The position numbers and the translations under genes were made by a program. The notes below the pieces were generated by a model. The model was not told the DNA's origin and did no database searches. It saw nothing but the letters and a program-made list of their open reading frames with translations. A stretch of 64,000 bases of DNA, from contig JAVBWK010000030.1 in assembly GCA_036677505.1 (NCBI GenBank), positions 30,356-94,355 on the forward strand. Reading direction: 5' to 3'. This stretch comes from UBA2227 sp036677505. Lineage in GTDB: Bacteria; Bacillota_I; Bacilli_A; Erysipelotrichales; Erysipelotrichaceae. Positions 33,634 through 41,838 of the stretch are shown here, piece after piece. Numbering within the stretch: position 1 is the first letter of the stretch; each line of letters begins with the position of its first letter.

Positions 33634-34143
33634 ATGGATTTCCTTGAGCTAAGTAAAAAACGATATTCTGTTCGCAGTTATGCGGATACACCGGTTAGTG
33701 AAGATCACATCAATAAACTGTTACTGGCGGCTCAGCATGCTCCGACCGCTCATAACAATCAGCCCCATATCATCTATGTGATGCAATCAAAAGAGGCGTT
33801 GGACATCGTGGATGCATCGACGCGTGCAAGATTCAATGCACCGTTGGTCTTTGTGATCTGTTACGACTCCAATCTCAGTTGGAAAAGCAAGGACGGACGC
33901 GACAGCGGACATTGGGATGCAAGTATCGTCGCTACGCATATCTTGCTTGAAGCAACTGATTTAGGACTTGGTTCGCTTTGGGTAGGTCTGTTTAAGCCGG
34001 ATGTACTCAGGGAGAAACTTGAACTTCAAGAACATATCGTCCCGGTATGCATCATCCCGGTCGGACACCCATCAGAAACAAGTTTGCCTTTAAACCTTCA
34101 TGATATGCGTCGCCCCTTAACCGAAACTGTACGATACCGATAA
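33634..34143 (+). CDS. Nitroreductase-family flavoprotein
   Basis: The 169-residue protein starts FLELSKKRYSVRSY, the usual FMN-phosphate-binding beginning of the family. It continues with APTAHNNQPH and the late segment LGLGSLWVGLF. Family members reduce nitro compounds, quinones or flavins with NAD(P)H as FMN-containing dimers. ATG 33634 is chosen because GGAGGT is 5 bp upstream. It is divergent from the Crp-type regulator, which may control it. The physiological substrate is unknown. Confidence 0.88.
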   Translation: MDFLELSKKRYSVRSYADTPVSEDHINKLLLAAQHAPTAHNNQPHIIYVMQSKEALDIVDASTRARFNAPLVFVICYDSNLSWKSKDGRDSGHWDASIVATHILLEATDLGLGSLWVGLFKPDVLREKLELQEHIVPVCIIPVGHPSETSLPLNLHDMRRPLTETVRYR

Positions 34144-34146
34144 GAT

Positions 34147-34175
34147 AACTCGCTCAACGCGAGTTTTGTTTTTTC
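34147..34175 (+). terminator. Terminator after nitroreductase
   Basis: AACTCGC/GCGAGTT stem with a 5-nt loop, followed by a T-rich stretch. Confidence 0.8.
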
Positions 34176-34262
34176 TTGAAAAGATGATAATTTATACGTT
34201 TAGTGATATAATTAACATGACATAAGATATGCCACATCATTTTATATCTAGGAGGTGTCGTG

Positions 34263-34514
34263 ATGAACACCAAGATGAAACAATGCCACAATTGTGGTGC
34301 TTTGATGAGCGGTCGCGCAAAAAAGTGTTTCCGATGCGGAAGCTATGATCTGACATTCAATCATCATATTATCGTATGTCCGACCTGCGGTATGGAGCTT
34401 GAATTCGAAGGGGATCATGGCGAATGTGCATTTTGCGGTGATTCAATATCAATTCAAGATCATTACATTATTCATTCGAAGTTTCGCGGAGACAGTTTTG
34501 AAACGTATCACTAG
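34263..34514 (+). CDS. Small double zinc-ribbon protein
   Basis: The 83-residue protein has CHNCGALMSGRAKKCFRCG and CPTCGMELEF...CAFCG, so four CxxC pairs. The AGGAGGTG site fits ATG 34263 better than GTG 34260. It stands alone between a terminator and a long spacer. It is probably a small metal-binding or nucleic-acid-binding protein; no function is evident. Confidence 0.6.
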   Translation: MNTKMKQCHNCGALMSGRAKKCFRCGSYDLTFNHHIIVCPTCGMELEFEGDHGECAFCGDSISIQDHYIIHSKFRGDSFETYH

Positions 34515-35023
34515 GCATACGGAAAGCAGTCTGTATGATCAGACCGGACCGTTTTCGTGTGCATAAAAAGCATGATTTAAACGATCATGGTCAAACAACA
34601 AATACTTAAATCAAAATCGGATTAATTCCGACAGAATTATATGTAACACAGGAGTAGGTTATAAGGCAGTCATGATTGACTGCCTTTGTTTTCCTATGTT
34701 ACATATCTTTGATAAGGAGGTATTTCAAATAAATTCAGTTGGGCCCTAGAATTACATTGGAAGAGATAACGTTAAGTGAGAAAAGTATTATTTGGTTTAA
34801 TATTGATCAAAATGCAAATCACTGACTTATGTCATATTGTCTTAAGGACTGATTTCATATGATTTTAACGGATGTACATTTGGAAGTGAAAGGCGTATGA
34901 GTATCATATAAAAACCTAAAAGAAGGGCATGGAAATATTTAATGGGGAATAAAACATGAAAGGGTATATTTTCTTAGCATCATTTAAACAATCAACATAA
35001 AATGATTCAGCCGAAAATGAATC
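34515..35023. other. Spacer without a supported gene
   Basis: Apart from the inverted-repeat structure at 34639-34706, nothing is clear. A ribosome-binding-like AAGGAGG near 34715 is followed by no start codon in range; the downstream text could be a decayed gene. Confidence 0.45.
34639..34706. repeat. 68-bp nested inverted repeat
   Basis: Outer arms of 15 bp (34639-34653 and 34692-34706, one mismatch) begin ATATGTAAC and end GTTACATAT. Inside is a 10-bp perfect hairpin, AAGGCAGTCA/TGACTGCCTT (34663-34672/34677-34686). It could be a terminator, a structured RNA or a miniature transposon remnant. Confidence 0.5.
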
Positions 35024-35032
35024 TGCTATAAT
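35024..35032 (+). promoter_or_regulatory. Extended -10 promoter before the isochorismatase gene
   Basis: TGC-TATAAT lies 24 bp before the start codon. No good -35 is visible, as is common for extended -10 promoters. Confidence 0.45.
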
Positions 35033-35055
35033 AAAAACAGATAAGGGAGAATGTT

Positions 35056-35583
35056 ATGAATGAGTCAGCACTGATCATCATCGATATGCAAACCGGAATT
35101 TTAGAAGATGCGGATTATCCGATCGTTTTCAAAGAGCAACTGATTTCCAATATCAACCGACTGATAAAAGATGCTGATAGCAAAGGTATTTTGACCATCT
35201 TTATCCACCATACGGAAGCACAGGGGACTCCGTTAGAAATCAATGCTCCCGGATGGCAGATTACACCTCAACTGATTCAACCCAAAGAGGCGTTCTTTAT
35301 CGATAAGCATACACCCGACAGTTTTCATCAGACACAGCTAAAGAAACTTCTCGATGAACATGCTATCACCAACATTGTGATTGCAGGAGTGCAAACCGAT
35401 TACTGCATCGATACGACATGCAGAAGAGCCTTTTCCCTGGGATATCAGACAACATTGGTCAGCGATGCCCACAGCACCTGTGACAGTCAGAATCTCAAAG
35501 CCGCTCAAATCATCCGCCACCACAATCAGATTTTAGGGAACTGGTTTGTCCGTCTTATCAAAACCAATGAAATTAAGTTGTAA
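35056..35583 (+). CDS. Isochorismatase-family cysteine hydrolase
   Basis: The 175-residue protein shows ALIIIDMQTGIL with the catalytic Asp, the middle Lys region (FIDKHTPDSF), and IAGVQTDYCIDTTC with the nucleophilic Cys. This is the catalytic triad of the cysteine hydrolase group that includes nicotinamidases and isochorismatases. Substrate cannot be assigned from sequence; small amides are usual. It has its own promoter-like sequence and stands alone before the DUF4342 gene. Confidence 0.88.
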   Translation: MNESALIIIDMQTGILEDADYPIVFKEQLISNINRLIKDADSKGILTIFIHHTEAQGTPLEINAPGWQITPQLIQPKEAFFIDKHTPDSFHQTQLKKLLDEHAITNIVIAGVQTDYCIDTTCRRAFSLGYQTTLVSDAHSTCDSQNLKAAQIIRHHNQILGNWFVRLIKTNEIKL

Positions 35584-35670
35584 ATTTAATCAAAATTTAA
35601 TCGAAGTTACAGAAGATTGTAATTTTTGATTGTTACAATGGGTTCAATCAGAAAAGGGAGGATTAAATCC

Positions 35671-36228
35671 ATGATTACAATTGAACAAGTAGAGAAGTTA
35701 AGAAAGTATACCGGTGTATCGTACGCTCAGGCAAAAGAAGCTCTTGAGTCAACCGACGGAGACATTTTAGAAGCTGTGATCCTGTTGGAGAAACAACAGA
35801 AAATTCAGCCTCAAACCGCTGAAACCAAAACTGAAGAAAAAAGCAAAAACAGTGATGCATCTGAGAAGAAAACAAAAGATTCCGAAGTCAACGAAACTTT
35901 CAAGGATTTGGGCCGATTCTTAAAGGATCTGCTTCACAAAGGCAACACCAACCGGTTCGATGTCATCAAAGACAAGAAAGTTGTCATGATGATCCCGATG
36001 ACCTTATTTGTGCTGTTGATCATATTTGCATTTTGGTTTATGCTGCCACTGCTGATCATCGGCCTGTTCTTTGGTTATGGCTACCGTTTCAGCGGATCGG
36101 ATCTGGAAAAAACACAGGTCAACGAAGCCGTAGAAAAAGTATCGGATGTTACGCTAAAAGCAGGAGAAATCGTAGCGAAAGCTGCCAGCGATATTTCGAA
36201 AGAGTTTAACCAAAAAAAGGAAGGCTGA
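35671..36228 (+). CDS. DUF4342 membrane protein with UBA-like N terminus
   Basis: The 185-residue protein starts with a UBA/EF-Ts-like helical bundle (ITIEQVEKLRKYTGVSYAQA, residues 2-21, then GDILEAVILLEKQ). A charged linker follows, then a membrane-inserted hairpin (VVMMIPMTLFVLLIIFAFWF and LPLLIIGLFFGYGYRF). This is the DUF4342 layout. ATG 35671 has GGGAGG upstream; earlier in-frame starts do not. It lies 4 bp before the response regulator gene and is therefore probably co-transcribed with the two-component system, a common association, perhaps as an accessory sensor or target. Confidence 0.8.
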   Translation: MITIEQVEKLRKYTGVSYAQAKEALESTDGDILEAVILLEKQQKIQPQTAETKTEEKSKNSDASEKKTKDSEVNETFKDLGRFLKDLLHKGNTNRFDVIKDKKVVMMIPMTLFVLLIIFAFWFMLPLLIIGLFFGYGYRFSGSDLEKTQVNEAVEKVSDVTLKAGEIVAKAASDISKEFNQKKEG

Positions 36229-36232
36229 TGCC

Positions 36233-36904
36233 ATGGACAGAATCCTGATTATTGAAGATGAAGAAAAGATTGCCCGCTTCATCGAACTTGAACTGGTTCA
36301 TGAGGGGTATGAAATCGAAAAAGCCATGGACGGACGGGACGGGTTAGGAAAATTTAAAACCCGTCCTTTCGACTTGATTCTGCTCGATGTCATGCTGCCG
36401 GGAATCAACGGTATCGAAGTTCTGCGCCGCATCCGTCAAACAAGCAACGTCCCCATCATCCTACTAACCGCCCGGGATGCCATCGTTGATAAAGTGACCG
36501 GATTGGATGCCGGTGCGGATGATTATGTGACTAAACCGTTTGCTATCGAGGAGCTGCTCGCAAGGGTTCGCACAATGCTTCGTAAAAAGAAAAGTATTCG
36601 AAACACGCTTCTTACGATCGGTTCATGTCAGCTCAACATCACGATGCGGACATGTTCAGTCAACGGTGCTGATATCGAACTGACAAAGAAAGAATTCGAT
36701 CTTTTACAGCTTCTGATGGAAAACAAGAATCACGTTCTCACCAGAGAAATCCTGTTGGAGAAAATCTGGGGATATGAGTTTGACGGGACAACCAACGCTG
36801 TGGACGTATACATCCGTCACTTGCGTCAGAAAATAGAGGAACCCTTCCAACTGCGACTGATCACAGCGGTTCGCGGAATCGGTTATGTGATCAAAGATGA
36901 GTAA
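36233..36904 (+). CDS. OmpR-family response regulator
   Basis: The 223-residue protein has a receiver domain with phospho-acceptor Asp in LILLDVMLPG (about residue 51), acidic pocket IEDEEK, and Lys in YVTKPF. A winged-helix DNA-binding domain ends in HLRQKIEE...VRGIGYVI. The histidine kinase gene overlaps by 8 bp. It most resembles ArlR/CsrR-type regulators of Gram-positive bacteria. Target genes cannot be told from this window. Confidence 0.95.
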   Translation: MDRILIIEDEEKIARFIELELVHEGYEIEKAMDGRDGLGKFKTRPFDLILLDVMLPGINGIEVLRRIRQTSNVPIILLTARDAIVDKVTGLDAGADDYVTKPFAIEELLARVRTMLRKKKSIRNTLLTIGSCQLNITMRTCSVNGADIELTKKEFDLLQLLMENKNHVLTREILLEKIWGYEFDGTTNAVDVYIRHLRQKIEEPFQLRLITAVRGIGYVIKDE

Positions 36905-38390
36905 GCCGGCAAAAAGCAAAAAAGCATCCTCGAGTCCATCCAAGAGTAAAAAGTCATCTTCATATCCGACACAGACCCGCTCGTCCATCGTAATCAAACT
37001 CAATCTTGCGATGATGGGATTACTGATTTCAGCCATGATTTCCATCAATATGATCATCGCCCTGATTTCCTTTGGATATATCACAGTTCAGACAGAAATG
37101 ACAGCCATTCGATTATTAAAACAGCCGGAAGTTATTTCGAACATTTCTGAGAACACATACGATTTTCTGGACTACTCCTTCACCTTAAGCGAAAACCCTT
37201 CAGGCTGGACTGTTTTGGATGCTTTCATCGATCTGTTTTCCATGGATGATGACGGATACAGAAGCTTTGAATATGGTAGCGATCCGGATTTGCCGTGGTA
37301 TAAGAATCTGACGAATATCCGCTATCGCCTATTCGTACCTTATCAGACGGCTTACGTTGAGATTGAACATTCACTGTCCCAATCGCTAAATCAATGGCTA
37401 TGGATACTTTTGATCTTGTTTGGACTCGAACTGATTATGATCGTTTCCCGTTTTTCACGAAACCATATCCGAATTGCCAATGAATTAAAGCCTTTGACTC
37501 AACTGACCGAAACGGCGAAGAATCTTCAGAAAGATATTCAAAAGAATGCATCCTTTAACAAGACTGACATTGAAACGATTGCCGGGCAGATCAATAAGAT
37601 CGATGCCAAGCAGCTGAATCAGTCGACCAACATCCGCTATGAGCAAGAGGAACTGAAAGATTTGGCCTTGGCCATCAATGATCTGCTGGTGCGCATCAAC
37701 GAGTCTTACCAGTCGCAAGTACGCTTTGTATCGGATGCATCACATGAACTGCGAACGCCGATCGCCGTGATTCAGGGATATGCCAATTTGCTTGACCGCT
37801 GGGGGAAAAATGATGAGAAAACACTCAACGAATCCATCGCGGCGATTAAAGGTGAATCCGATCACATGAAAACACTGATTGAACATCTTCTGTTTTTAGC
37901 CCGTGGAGACAGTAACACGATTATGTTACAGCCGGAATCCTTCAACTTAAGCGAACTTATCAGTGAAACTGTGAAAGAAGCACGGATGATCGATGAGAGC
38001 CATACGTACGTGTTTAACTCGGCTGATCCGGTATCTGTTGTTGCGGATAAACAACTCATCAAACAGGTATTGAGAATCCTATTGGACAATGCGATGAAAT
38101 ATTCACCTCAACATGAGGACATCATGTTGAAACTGATGAGACAAGGCGCGGATGTACAAATCATCATTCAGGACAACGGTGTCGGTATTCAGCCGAAAGA
38201 TATCCCTCATATCTTTGACCGTTTCTATCGCTCGGATGAATCAAGGGACAAAAAGACCGGTGGTTCAGGTTTGGGATTGGCCATTGCCAAATGGATCATC
38301 GAAAAACACGGCGGCAAATTTGATGTTATCAGCCGTGTAGGCATCGGCACACGCATCACCGTGATACTGCCATCAAAACAGGAATTCTGA
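36897..38390 (+). CDS. Membrane sensor histidine kinase (ArlS-like)
   Basis: The 497-residue kinase has a basic Ser/Lys-rich N-terminal tail, two transmembrane segments (about residues 33-60 and 163-182) around an extracytoplasmic sensor domain, and a HAMP-like linker. The H box is SDASHELRTPIAVIQGY with the phosphorylated His; the ATPase domain shows DNAMKYS, DNGVGI, FDRFYRSDES and GGSGLGLAI. It phosphorylates the regulator encoded just upstream. The unusually Lys/Ser-rich first 25 residues are noteworthy. A strong terminator overlaps its stop codon. Confidence 0.95.
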   Translation: MSKPAKSKKASSSPSKSKKSSSYPTQTRSSIVIKLNLAMMGLLISAMISINMIIALISFGYITVQTEMTAIRLLKQPEVISNISENTYDFLDYSFTLSENPSGWTVLDAFIDLFSMDDDGYRSFEYGSDPDLPWYKNLTNIRYRLFVPYQTAYVEIEHSLSQSLNQWLWILLILFGLELIMIVSRFSRNHIRIANELKPLTQLTETAKNLQKDIQKNASFNKTDIETIAGQINKIDAKQLNQSTNIRYEQEELKDLALAINDLLVRINESYQSQVRFVSDASHELRTPIAVIQGYANLLDRWGKNDEKTLNESIAAIKGESDHMKTLIEHLLFLARGDSNTIMLQPESFNLSELISETVKEARMIDESHTYVFNSADPVSVVADKQLIKQVLRILLDNAMKYSPQHEDIMLKLMRQGADVQIIIQDNGVGIQPKDIPHIFDRFYRSDESRDKKTGGSGLGLAIAKWIIEKHGGKFDVISRVGIGTRITVILPSKQEF

Positions 38391-38407
38391 TTCCTGTTTT
38401 TTTATGT
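38377..38407 (+). terminator. Terminator after the histidine kinase
   Basis: AACAGGAAT/ATTCCTGTT stem with a 4-nt loop and a long T-run; the stop codon lies within the hairpin. Confidence 0.85.
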
Positions 38408-38414
38408 GTTTTTG

Positions 38415-38443
38415 TTGACAGAACAGCGTGCATCTCATATACT
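38415..38443 (+). promoter_or_regulatory. Promoter of the his operon leader
   Basis: TTGACA and TATACT with a 17-bp spacer. The predicted start near 38450 gives a leader of about 220 nt before hisZ. Confidence 0.8.
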
Positions 38444-38490
38444 TGAATCATACTTTAATACTTTATCGTAATAAAGTGAAAGAGGTATAT

Positions 38491-38541
38491 ATGTTACGAA
38501 TGAATTATTGGGCGAAAGGCCACCACCATCATCACACCTAG
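38491..38541 (+). CDS. hisL: His operon leader peptide (16 residues, five consecutive His)
   Basis: ATG at 38491 with AGAGG 6 bp upstream reads MLRMNYWAKGHHHHHT and then TAG. Five adjacent His codons are the signature of an attenuation leader peptide: when charged tRNA-His is scarce the ribosome stalls on them and shifts the RNA fold. It lies 128 bp upstream of hisZ and before a terminator hairpin. Too short for normal gene calling, but the fit to the downstream pathway makes it convincing. Confidence 0.88.
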   Translation: MLRMNYWAKGHHHHHT

Positions 38542-38567
38542 AAGTTTGCGACCAAAGACACAGTCAC

Positions 38568-38604
38568 GGATGCAAGCTCTTTATGTCATGAAAGCCGGCA
38601 TTCG
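38568..38604 (+). promoter_or_regulatory. His leader alternative hairpin
   Basis: GGATGC can pair with GCATTC, with an inner GC-CTTT/AAAG-C stem. CGGCAT in its 3' arm can instead pair with ATGCCG of the terminator's left arm, giving mutually exclusive folds. Confidence 0.5.
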
Positions 38605-38627
38605 CACATTTTCACTAAACTGTTATG

Positions 38628-38652
38628 AGCATGCCGACCGGCATGCTTTTAT
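38628..38652 (+). terminator. His operon attenuator terminator
   Basis: AGCATGCC/GGCATGCT with a GACC loop is followed by four T's and lies 18 bp before hisZ. Confidence 0.75.
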
Positions 38653-38669
38653 ATTGAAAGAGGGATATC

Positions 38670-39926
38670 ATGGTACAATTTGAAAATCTGCTTCCGCAAG
38701 GTGTTGAAACCTTGGTCACGGAAGAATATGCATTTAAAGATGAGATATTAAACAATGTTAAGTCAACTTTTCGCAGTTTCGGATACCGTCAGGTACTGAC
38801 GCCGACCTTCGAATATTTCGATATGTACAAAGATTTATTTGAAGGGATCAATTTTCGGCATATGATCAAATTTATCAGTCCGCAGGGAGATGTCATGGTC
38901 TTGCGTCCGGATGCTACCATTCCGGTGGCTCGCATGGCCGCAAAGAACTATGGAAATCCTAACGAGTATTTGAAGTTCTTCTATACTGCACCCATTTTCC
39001 GCCAGTCAGAAACTCAAAAGGGGGATGAACGGGAATTTTTACAAGCCGGCATCGAATATTTTGCGAATGCGGGTGCTTCTTGTGATGCGGAAGTCATCGC
39101 CATCGGTATTCAGACATTGCTGAACAACGGAATCCAAAACTTCAGAATTGATTTGGGCCAGGTTGATTATCTGAGTGCTTTGCTTGAAGAGGCTGAGCCG
39201 GATCCGAAAGCGCGCAAACGCATCATTGAATTGATCGAAAGCAAGAACTCCGGAGAGCTGGGAGCTTACTTGGATCAGCGATGCATCAACGAACAGCTTA
39301 AAGATCTGATCGTCAGCATTATTCATATGTACGGCGATCCGAAGGAGATTCTTCCCTTAGCCCGTCAAAATGCCATCAATGTACGCATGCGCACAGCGAT
39401 CGACAACTGTGAGGAAGTACTCAACATCCTTAAAGATTATGGTTATCAGAAATATATGATCATCGACATGGGTTTTACCAATCCATTGGACTATTACACC
39501 GGAGTCATATTCAAAGGATACATTGAAAACTTCGGAAAGGCTGTCATCCAAGGCGGGCGTTATGACCGTCTGACTCAGAATTTCGGTACATCAAAGCCGG
39601 CTTGCGGTTTCGGTATCAATATCAATGATCTGACCGAAATCATCAGTACGAACAAACTGTTGGAAGCTGTTGTATGTTATACAGATATTCTGATCATATA
39701 TCAAGTCGGGGACCGTAAGGAAGCCCTGTTATTAGCCTCGAAGTTGCGAGCGCAAGGGTATATCGTTGAAACCGAGCCGCTGGCTGACATTGATAGTCAA
39801 AAGAATGTCGCCGCAAAACGGTACATCCGCGATATGATCGTTATCAAAGATCAGGAAATTGAAACGATCGGGATCATAAAGAATGGTGTGACCAATGATA
39901 TTATGGAGGTGTTGTATCGTGGATAA
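38670..39926 (+). CDS. hisZ: ATP phosphoribosyltransferase regulatory subunit
   Basis: The 418-residue protein is a histidyl-tRNA synthetase paralogue. Class II synthetase-like motifs appear (FRSFGYRQVLTPTFEYFD, VLRPDATIPVARM, DYYTGVIFKGY, GGRYDRL), but it lacks a full synthetase anticodon-binding end and lies in a his operon, so it is HisZ. HisZ binds the short HisG to make an active, histidine-regulated first enzyme of histidine synthesis. AAGAGGG precedes the ATG. hisG starts inside its last codons. Confidence 0.93.
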   Translation: MVQFENLLPQGVETLVTEEYAFKDEILNNVKSTFRSFGYRQVLTPTFEYFDMYKDLFEGINFRHMIKFISPQGDVMVLRPDATIPVARMAAKNYGNPNEYLKFFYTAPIFRQSETQKGDEREFLQAGIEYFANAGASCDAEVIAIGIQTLLNNGIQNFRIDLGQVDYLSALLEEAEPDPKARKRIIELIESKNSGELGAYLDQRCINEQLKDLIVSIIHMYGDPKEILPLARQNAINVRMRTAIDNCEEVLNILKDYGYQKYMIIDMGFTNPLDYYTGVIFKGYIENFGKAVIQGGRYDRLTQNFGTSKPACGFGININDLTEIISTNKLLEAVVCYTDILIIYQVGDRKEALLLASKLRAQGYIVETEPLADIDSQKNVAAKRYIRDMIVIKDQEIETIGIIKNGVTNDIMEVLYRG

Positions 39927-40560
39927 GATCAAAATCGCCTTAGCTAAAGGCCGCACCGCGGATGAAGCGATCGGATTACTCGCAAAGGTGGGTATAGTGT
40001 TTGAAGAATACTCAAAAAACAGTCGTAAATTGGTATTCGCGGATAGAGACGGACAGATGGAAATGATCTTGGTCAAAACCACGGATGTTCCCGTGTACGT
40101 GGAGAAGGGAGCAGCGGATGTCGGCATCGTCGGAAAAGATGTCCTGATGGAAGAAGAGGCGGATGTGTTTGAACTGCTTAATCTCAACTTCGGTCAATGT
40201 CGGATGTGCATATGCGGAAAAAAGAATTTCGATTTTTCGCTGAATCGCAAGTTGATTGTAGCTTCCAAGTATCCCAAAATCGCCAAGAAGACCTTCGATC
40301 AAAGAGGCATTTACAGTGAAATCATCAAACTCAACGGATCCGTGGAGTTAGCGCCGATTCTCGGTTTGGCCGATGTGATCGTGGATATCGTGGAATCAGG
40401 GAAGACGCTGAAAGAAAACAATTTGGAAGTTCTCAATGTCATCAGCGATATCAGTGCCCGCCTGATTGTCAATAAGGTCAGTCTGAAAACAAAATCCGCA
40501 ACAATCAAGAATCTGATTTCAAATCTGGAATCTCAGATGGCCAAAGGAGATACATTATGA
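39919..40560 (+). CDS. hisG: ATP phosphoribosyltransferase, short form
   Basis: The 213-residue protein begins at GTG 39919 with GGAGGT 8 bp upstream and overlaps hisZ by 8 bp. It reads DKIKIALAKGRTADEA, then ADVGIVGKDVL and the PRPP-binding stretch ADVIVDIVESGKTL. The short form lacks the C-terminal regulatory domain and needs HisZ, which is present. It joins ATP and PRPP in the first step of histidine synthesis. hisD overlaps by 4 bp. Confidence 0.95.
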   Translation: MDKIKIALAKGRTADEAIGLLAKVGIVFEEYSKNSRKLVFADRDGQMEMILVKTTDVPVYVEKGAADVGIVGKDVLMEEEADVFELLNLNFGQCRMCICGKKNFDFSLNRKLIVASKYPKIAKKTFDQRGIYSEIIKLNGSVELAPILGLADVIVDIVESGKTLKENNLEVLNVISDISARLIVNKVSLKTKSATIKNLISNLESQMAKGDTL

Positions 40561-41837
40561 AAATTGTCGAAGTATCTGAAAACAATGTGAAGAAAACTCT
40601 TGATCGTCTCATTCGCAGGCAAGACGAGGATTTCTTTGATATCGATCAAAAAGTATCATTGATTCTCTCCGATGTTAAAATGAATAAAGATGTGGCTCTT
40701 CTTAAGTACACGAAAATGTATGATGGTGCGTCACTTGAACAATTGAAAGTCACTGAAGATGAGTTTGATGAGGCGATGAAACTGGTTGATCAAGAACTGA
40801 TCGATATTATGAAAGAAGCCGCAGACAACATCCGAGACTATCATCGGCTTCAAAAAGAGAAAAGCTGGCTTGAGACAAAGAGTAATGGCATCATGCTGGG
40901 TCAACTGATCACTCCGATCCAACGGGTCGGAATCTACGTTCCCGGAGGGAAAGCCATTTATCCTTCGACCTTGATCATGAATGTCATTCCGGCACAGATT
41001 GCTGAAGTCGAATCGATAACCATCGTCACTCCACCGGATTCAAACGGGGAAGTTGATCCGAAAATTTTGGTGGCAGCTTCGATGTTGGGGGTTCGGGATG
41101 TTTATAAAGTCGGCGGAGCACAAGCCATTGCAGCTCTGGCCTATGGGACCGAATCGATCAAAGCTGTCAATAAAATCGTCGGTCCGGGAAATATCTATGT
41201 AGCAAGGGCGAAGCGGGCTGTCTTTGGTTTGGTGGATATCGATATGATTGCCGGACCGAGCGAAATCTGTGTCGTTGCCGATGAGTTTGCCAATCCGGTA
41301 TTTGCAGCCGCAGACTTACTGTCCCAGGCTGAGCATGATGAAATGGCATCTGCCGTGTTGGTCACTCATTCAAAGAAGTTGGCGTTGTCCGTTTTGAGAG
41401 AAGTCGAGAAACAGAAAGAAAGCAGTGCCAGAAAGGAAATCATCGAAGAATCACTGACCAATTACGGATACATCTTTTTAACAGAGGATATCGAAACTTC
41501 TCTTGAAGTTGCCAACGAACTTGCTCCGGAACACTTGGAACTTATGCTCAGCGATGCCTTGACCAATCTGCCCAAAGTCAGAAATGCAGGCGCAATATTC
41601 CTTGGTGCCTATGCACCTGAACCGATCGGCGACTACTTTGCGGGCCCAAACCACACCTTACCGACCTCCGGCAGCGCGAAATTTTCATCCCCGCTGGGCG
41701 TTTATGACTTCATGAAGAAATCGAGCATCATCTATTATCCGAAATCCGCACTTGACGAAGTGAGCGATAAAGTTATAAAGTTTGCTGTAAGTGAGGGATT
41801 GGATGGTCATGCCAATGCCCTGAGAGTGAGGAAATGA
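40557..41837 (+). CDS. hisD: Histidinol dehydrogenase
   Basis: The 426-residue protein has the family length. It shows RVGIYVPGGKAIYPST, VGGAQAIAALAYGTE, the signature IVGPGNIYVARAKR, DMIAGPSE, and the metal/catalytic region SQAEHDEMASAVL. It oxidises histidinol to histidine in two NAD+ steps, the end of the pathway, with zinc. Here it is third in the operon, overlapping hisG by 4 bp, and hisC follows after 1 bp. Confidence 0.96.
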   Translation: MKIVEVSENNVKKTLDRLIRRQDEDFFDIDQKVSLILSDVKMNKDVALLKYTKMYDGASLEQLKVTEDEFDEAMKLVDQELIDIMKEAADNIRDYHRLQKEKSWLETKSNGIMLGQLITPIQRVGIYVPGGKAIYPSTLIMNVIPAQIAEVESITIVTPPDSNGEVDPKILVAASMLGVRDVYKVGGAQAIAALAYGTESIKAVNKIVGPGNIYVARAKRAVFGLVDIDMIAGPSEICVVADEFANPVFAAADLLSQAEHDEMASAVLVTHSKKLALSVLREVEKQKESSARKEIIEESLTNYGYIFLTEDIETSLEVANELAPEHLELMLSDALTNLPKVRNAGAIFLGAYAPEPIGDYFAGPNHTLPTSGSAKFSSPLGVYDFMKKSSIIYYPKSALDEVSDKVIKFAVSEGLDGHANALRVRK

Positions 41838-41838
41838 T

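Noticed and set aside
34715..34830. Decayed acetyltransferase gene after the AGGAGG-like site
   Set aside because: Only a short stretch vaguely like a GNAT start is readable, without a start codon; too weak to list.
38544..38650. T-box leader for histidine
   Set aside because: The conserved T-box sequence that pairs with tRNA is absent, while a His-codon leader peptide is present.
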